7,794 bases of DNA, taken from Alistipes sp. (GTDB lineage Bacteria; Bacteroidota; Bacteroidia; Bacteroidales; Rikenellaceae). The stretch spans positions 1 through 7,794 of the forward strand of contig JAFZDR010000021.1 in NCBI GenBank assembly GCA_017561105.1, in the 5' to 3' direction. This document shows positions 5,048 through 7,794 of the stretch, one piece after another; position 1 is the first letter of the stretch; each line of letters opens with the position of its first letter. The notes beneath the pieces are model-generated. The model saw only the letters and a program-made list of their open reading frames with translations, did not search any database and was not told where the DNA came from. A program made the position numbers and the translations under genes.

Positions 5048-7794
5048 TTACTCTTCGTTCTTGCATACGAGATTTCTGTCGCCATAGCCGTTGTCGATTT
5101 TCGACACGAATGGGAAGAACTTCGAGCGAGCAACCCACGCCAATGGGAAGGCTGCCTCGTAACGAGAGTATGGGTGTGACCACTCGCCCGCCAACTCCTC
5201 GGCAATGTGCGGAGCATTTGCCACCACATTATCTGCCTCGCCATTGATAGCCTCAGCCTCGCGCTTAATCTGAATCAACGCCTCGATAAAGCGATCCATC
5301 TCCTCCTTAGGCTCCGACTCGGTAGGCTCCACCATCAAGGTTTCATGTACAGGGAACGAGAGGGTCGGTGCATGGAAACCGTAATCCATAAGGCGGTGTG
5401 CTACATCGCCACAATCTACGCCATAGTCGCGCTTGAAGTTTGTCAAGTCGAGAATCATTTCGTGACCTACGCGACCTGTCTCGCCCGAGTAGTAGGTGCG
5501 GAATTCGTGCTTAATGGCCGACGCCATATAGTTTGCATTAACGATAGCCATCTCAGTAGCCTTGCGCAATCCCTCTGCGCCGAGCATCTTGATGTAGCCG
5601 TAGGTGATAGGCAACAACATTGCCGAGCCCCAAGGCGACGACGATACGGCTGTGATGCCCTGCTCACCTCCGGTGCTTACCACCGAGTGCGATGGGAGGA
5701 ATGGTGCGAGGTGCGAAGCCACGCAGATTGGACCAACACCCGGACCTCCGCCACCGTGTGGCATTGCGAAGGTCTTATGAAGGTTGAGGTGGCAGACATC
5801 GGCTCCGATAAAACCAGGGTTTGTCAATCCCACCTGTGCATTCATATTTGCACCGTCCATATATACCTCGCCACCTGCGTCGTGTACAGCATCTACAATC
5901 TCGCGAATACGGCTCTCGAATACACCGTGAGTCGAAGGGTAGGTCACCATCAAGGCGCACAACTCCGACGAATACTGCTCCGCCTTAGCCTTCAAATCCT
6001 CGACATCGATATTTCCGTGCTCGTCGCACGCTACGGTTACAATCTTCATACCCGCCATAGCTGCCGATGCAGGGTTTGTTCCGTGGGCCGATGCAGGGAT
6101 AAGCACCACATTGCGGTAACCCTGATTGCGGCTCTGGTGATAAGCGCGGATGACCATCAAACCCGCATACTCGCCTGCTGCACCCGAGTTTGGCTGCAAT
6201 GAACAAGCCGAGAAGCCTGTAATGGTTGCCAGGTCGTTCTCCAACTCCTCAATCAACGCGGTGTAACCCTCGTGCTGATCGGCCGGAGCAAATGGGTGGA
6301 TATTCTGGAAGCCCGCCAACGAGAGTGGCTGCATCAACGATGCGGCATTGAGCTTCATTGTGCACGAGCCGAGCGAAATCATAGAGTTTGCCAACGAGAT
6401 ATCGCGCAACTCGAGCTGCTTGATGTAGCGCATCAACTCGCTCTCCGAGCGGTAGCGGTTGAATACAGGCTCGGTGAGGTATGGCGACTTACGAGCCATA
6501 AACGATTGCGGCTCGGTAGCGTGATGAACCCTCTTTGTTTTGCGACCCTTTGCCTCAGCAAAGATAGCCACTACCTCCTCAACCTCCTGCGGTGTGGTTA
6601 CCTCGTCGAACGAGAGGCGTACGCGGAACTCTGAAGGGTAGTAGAAGTTTATGCGATGCTCCTCGGCAATCGACTCAACAACCGAAGCCTCGGCCTCGAC
6701 ATCGAGCGTGTCGAAGTAGTTTGCATTTGTCAATTTGTAGCCCAAAGCCTCAATACCTTTGGCTGCGCTCTGCGCTGCAAGGTGTGCGGTCAAAGCGGCA
6801 CGGCGAAGGCCCTCTGCACCATTGTAAACGCAGTGGAAACCAACAATCGACGCCATCAATGCCGATGCGGTACAGATGTTCGATGTTGCACGCTCGCGCT
6901 TGATGTGTTGCTCACGCATCTGCAACGACATACGCAACGCCTTGCGACCAAGACGGTCTACCGAAACACCTATGATACGACCTGGCATATTGCGCTTGAA
7001 AGCCTCCTTTGTAGCCATATATCCTGCCGACGGACCACCAAAGCCCATCGGGCAACCGAGGCGCTGTGTCGATCCTACGGCGATATCGGCGCCCCACTCT
7101 GCAGGAGGTGCCAAGAGTGCCAACGAGAGAAGGTCTGCATCAGCTGTTACCAATGCACCTACAGCGTGTGCTGCAGCCACAAAGTCGGAGTAGTCGCGTA
7201 CCTCGCCATTTGCGGCAGGGTACTGCACGATAGCTCCGAACTCCTTGCCTGTAAAGGTGTAGTCGGCGTAGTTATCAACGATAAGCTCGATACCGAACGG
7301 CTCACTGCGTGTGAGCAATACATCGAGTGTCTGCGGAAATATATTCTCATCCACAAAGAGAAGGTTGCGACCCTCCTTCACCGCCTCGCGTGAGCGGAGC
7401 GCGAACATCATAGCCATAGCCTCAGCCACCGCAGTACCCTCGTCGAGCAACGAGCAGTTGGCAATCTCCATTCCTGTCAAAGAGATAATGGCGGTCTGAT
7501 AGTTGAGGAGAGCCTCCAAACGACCTTGCGAAATCTCCGCCTGATATGGGGTGTAAGAGGTGTACCATGCCGGATTCTCGAACACATTTCGCATAATGGC
7601 AGCCGAGGTGGCATTAGGGTAGTAGCCCATACCTATAAACGAGCGGAACTGCTGATTGCGTGCAGCCAACTCCTGTATGTGCTGTGCGAATTCGTACTCG
7701 CTCATAGCCTCGCCGAGAGCGAGAGGTGCGTTGAGGCGAATATCTGCAGGGAGAACCTGAGAAATGAGTTCATCAATCGAGCCAACACCGATGG
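5048..7794 (-). CDS. gcvP: Glycine dehydrogenase (decarboxylating), glycine cleavage P-protein, N-terminus cut by window edge
   Basis: 914 residues are visible. The frame is open through the right edge: 29 codons (beginning IGVGSIDELISQVLP) precede the Met at 7705, which is therefore internal; roughly 30 N-terminal residues are missing. GcvP decarboxylates glycine with PLP and passes the aminomethyl group to the lipoyl arm of GcvH, feeding one-carbon units to tetrahydrofolate via GcvT. This is the fused single-chain type. The N-terminal half has 'GMGYYPNATSAAIMRNV', 'YTPYQAEISQGRLEALLN' and 'REQHIKRERATSNICTA'. The C-terminal half starts near 'SLGSCTMKLN' and has 'HGTNPASAAMAGM', 'MDGANMNAQVGL' and 'HLNLHKTFAMPHGGGGPG'. 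The PLP lysine is in NLHKTF (codon 5774-5776). No break or missing block was seen. gcvT and gcvH are not in the window. The stop is 10 nt before the nuclease gene start, suggesting read-through into the nuclease pair. Confidence 0.97.
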   Translation of the reverse strand, partial: IGVGSIDELISQVLPADIRLNAPLALGEAMSEYEFAQHIQELAARNQQFRSFIGMGYYPNATSAAIMRNVFENPAWYTSYTPYQAEISQGRLEALLNYQTAIISLTGMEIANCSLLDEGTAVAEAMAMMFALRSREAVKEGRNLLFVDENIFPQTLDVLLTRSEPFGIELIVDNYADYTFTGKEFGAIVQYPAANGEVRDYSDFVAAAHAVGALVTADADLLSLALLAPPAEWGADIAVGSTQRLGCPMGFGGPSAGYMATKEAFKRNMPGRIIGVSVDRLGRKALRMSLQMREQHIKRERATSNICTASALMASIVGFHCVYNGAEGLRRAALTAHLAAQSAAKGIEALGYKLTNANYFDTLDVEAEASVVESIAEEHRINFYYPSEFRVRLSFDEVTTPQEVEEVVAIFAEAKGRKTKRVHHATEPQSFMARKSPYLTEPVFNRYRSESELMRYIKQLELRDISLANSMISLGSCTMKLNAASLMQPLSLAGFQNIHPFAPADQHEGYTALIEELENDLATITGFSACSLQPNSGAAGEYAGLMVIRAYHQSRNQGYRNVVLIPASAHGTNPASAAMAGMKIVTVACDEHGNIDVEDLKAKAEQYSSELCALMVTYPSTHGVFESRIREIVDAVHDAGGEVYMDGANMNAQVGLTNPGFIGADVCHLNLHKTFAMPHGGGGPGVGPICVASHLAPFLPSHSVVSTGGEQGITAVSSSPWGSAMLLPITYGYIKMLGAEGLRKATEMAIVNANYMASAIKHEFRTYYSGETGRVGHEMILDLTNFKRDYGVDCGDVAHRLMDYGFHAPTLSFPVHETLMVEPTESEPKEEMDRFIEALIQIKREAEAINGEADNVVANAPHIAEELAGEWSHPYSRYEAAFPLAWVARSKFFPFVSKIDNGYGDRNLVCKNEE

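Noticed and set aside
5038..5244. Extended N-terminus of the intact nuclease, starting inside gcvP
   Set aside because: The extension would bury the signal peptide 69 residues into the protein and overlap gcvP in another frame. The ATG at 5037 gives a proper signal peptide and a normal length.
5207..6202. Long plus-strand open frame (331 codons) opposite gcvP
   Set aside because: It lies wholly antisense to a highly conserved gcvP region. Its product is rich in Cys, His and Arg without any domain pattern, as expected from the complement of GC-rich codons.
6656..7393. Plus-strand open frame (245 codons) opposite gcvP, Cys-rich
   Set aside because: A shadow of the conserved N-terminal half of gcvP. 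The scattered Cys have no regular zinc-finger spacing.

Overview
The window looks like chromosomal DNA from a member of the Bacteroidales, probably an Alistipes-like Rikenellaceae. The evidence is a glutamate decarboxylase of the Bacteroides type, a SlyD with a Cys/His-rich tail, secreted S1/P1-type nucleases, a GH78 glycosidase of the gut-commensal kind, mostly starts without Shine-Dalgarno sequences, and a TAnnTTTG-type promoter box. The genus is an inference from gene content and codon style, not from a marker gene.

Layout. Plus strand: the 3' end of an alpha-L-rhamnosidase-like GH78 gene (1-995, cut by the left edge) ends at an intrinsic terminator (1019-1052). A complete glutamate decarboxylase gene follows (1110-2528). 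A bidirectional hairpin terminator (2527-2565) separates it from the convergent minus-strand gene slyD (2582-3148). The 235-bp gap 3149-3383 holds a perfect 20-bp palindrome, two further hairpins and a likely promoter box for slyD. Minus strand, in order of transcription: gcvP (7794-5048, N-terminal codons cut by the right edge), then two secreted S1/P1-nuclease-family proteins (5037-4204 and 4190-3384). These three genes are separated by only 10 and 13 nt and are probably one transcript.

The genes do not form one obvious pathway. GH78 trims rhamnose from plant or microbial glycans. GAD converts glutamate to GABA, consuming a proton. SlyD is a proline isomerase, chaperone and metal-binding protein. 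GcvP is the glycine-decarboxylating subunit of the glycine cleavage system. The most unusual item is the tandem pair of secreted nuclease-family proteins: the upstream copy keeps all nine expected zinc ligands, while the downstream copy, translationally coupled to it, has lost about half of them. I found no tRNA, rRNA, CRISPR array, insertion sequence or clearly novel multi-gene system.
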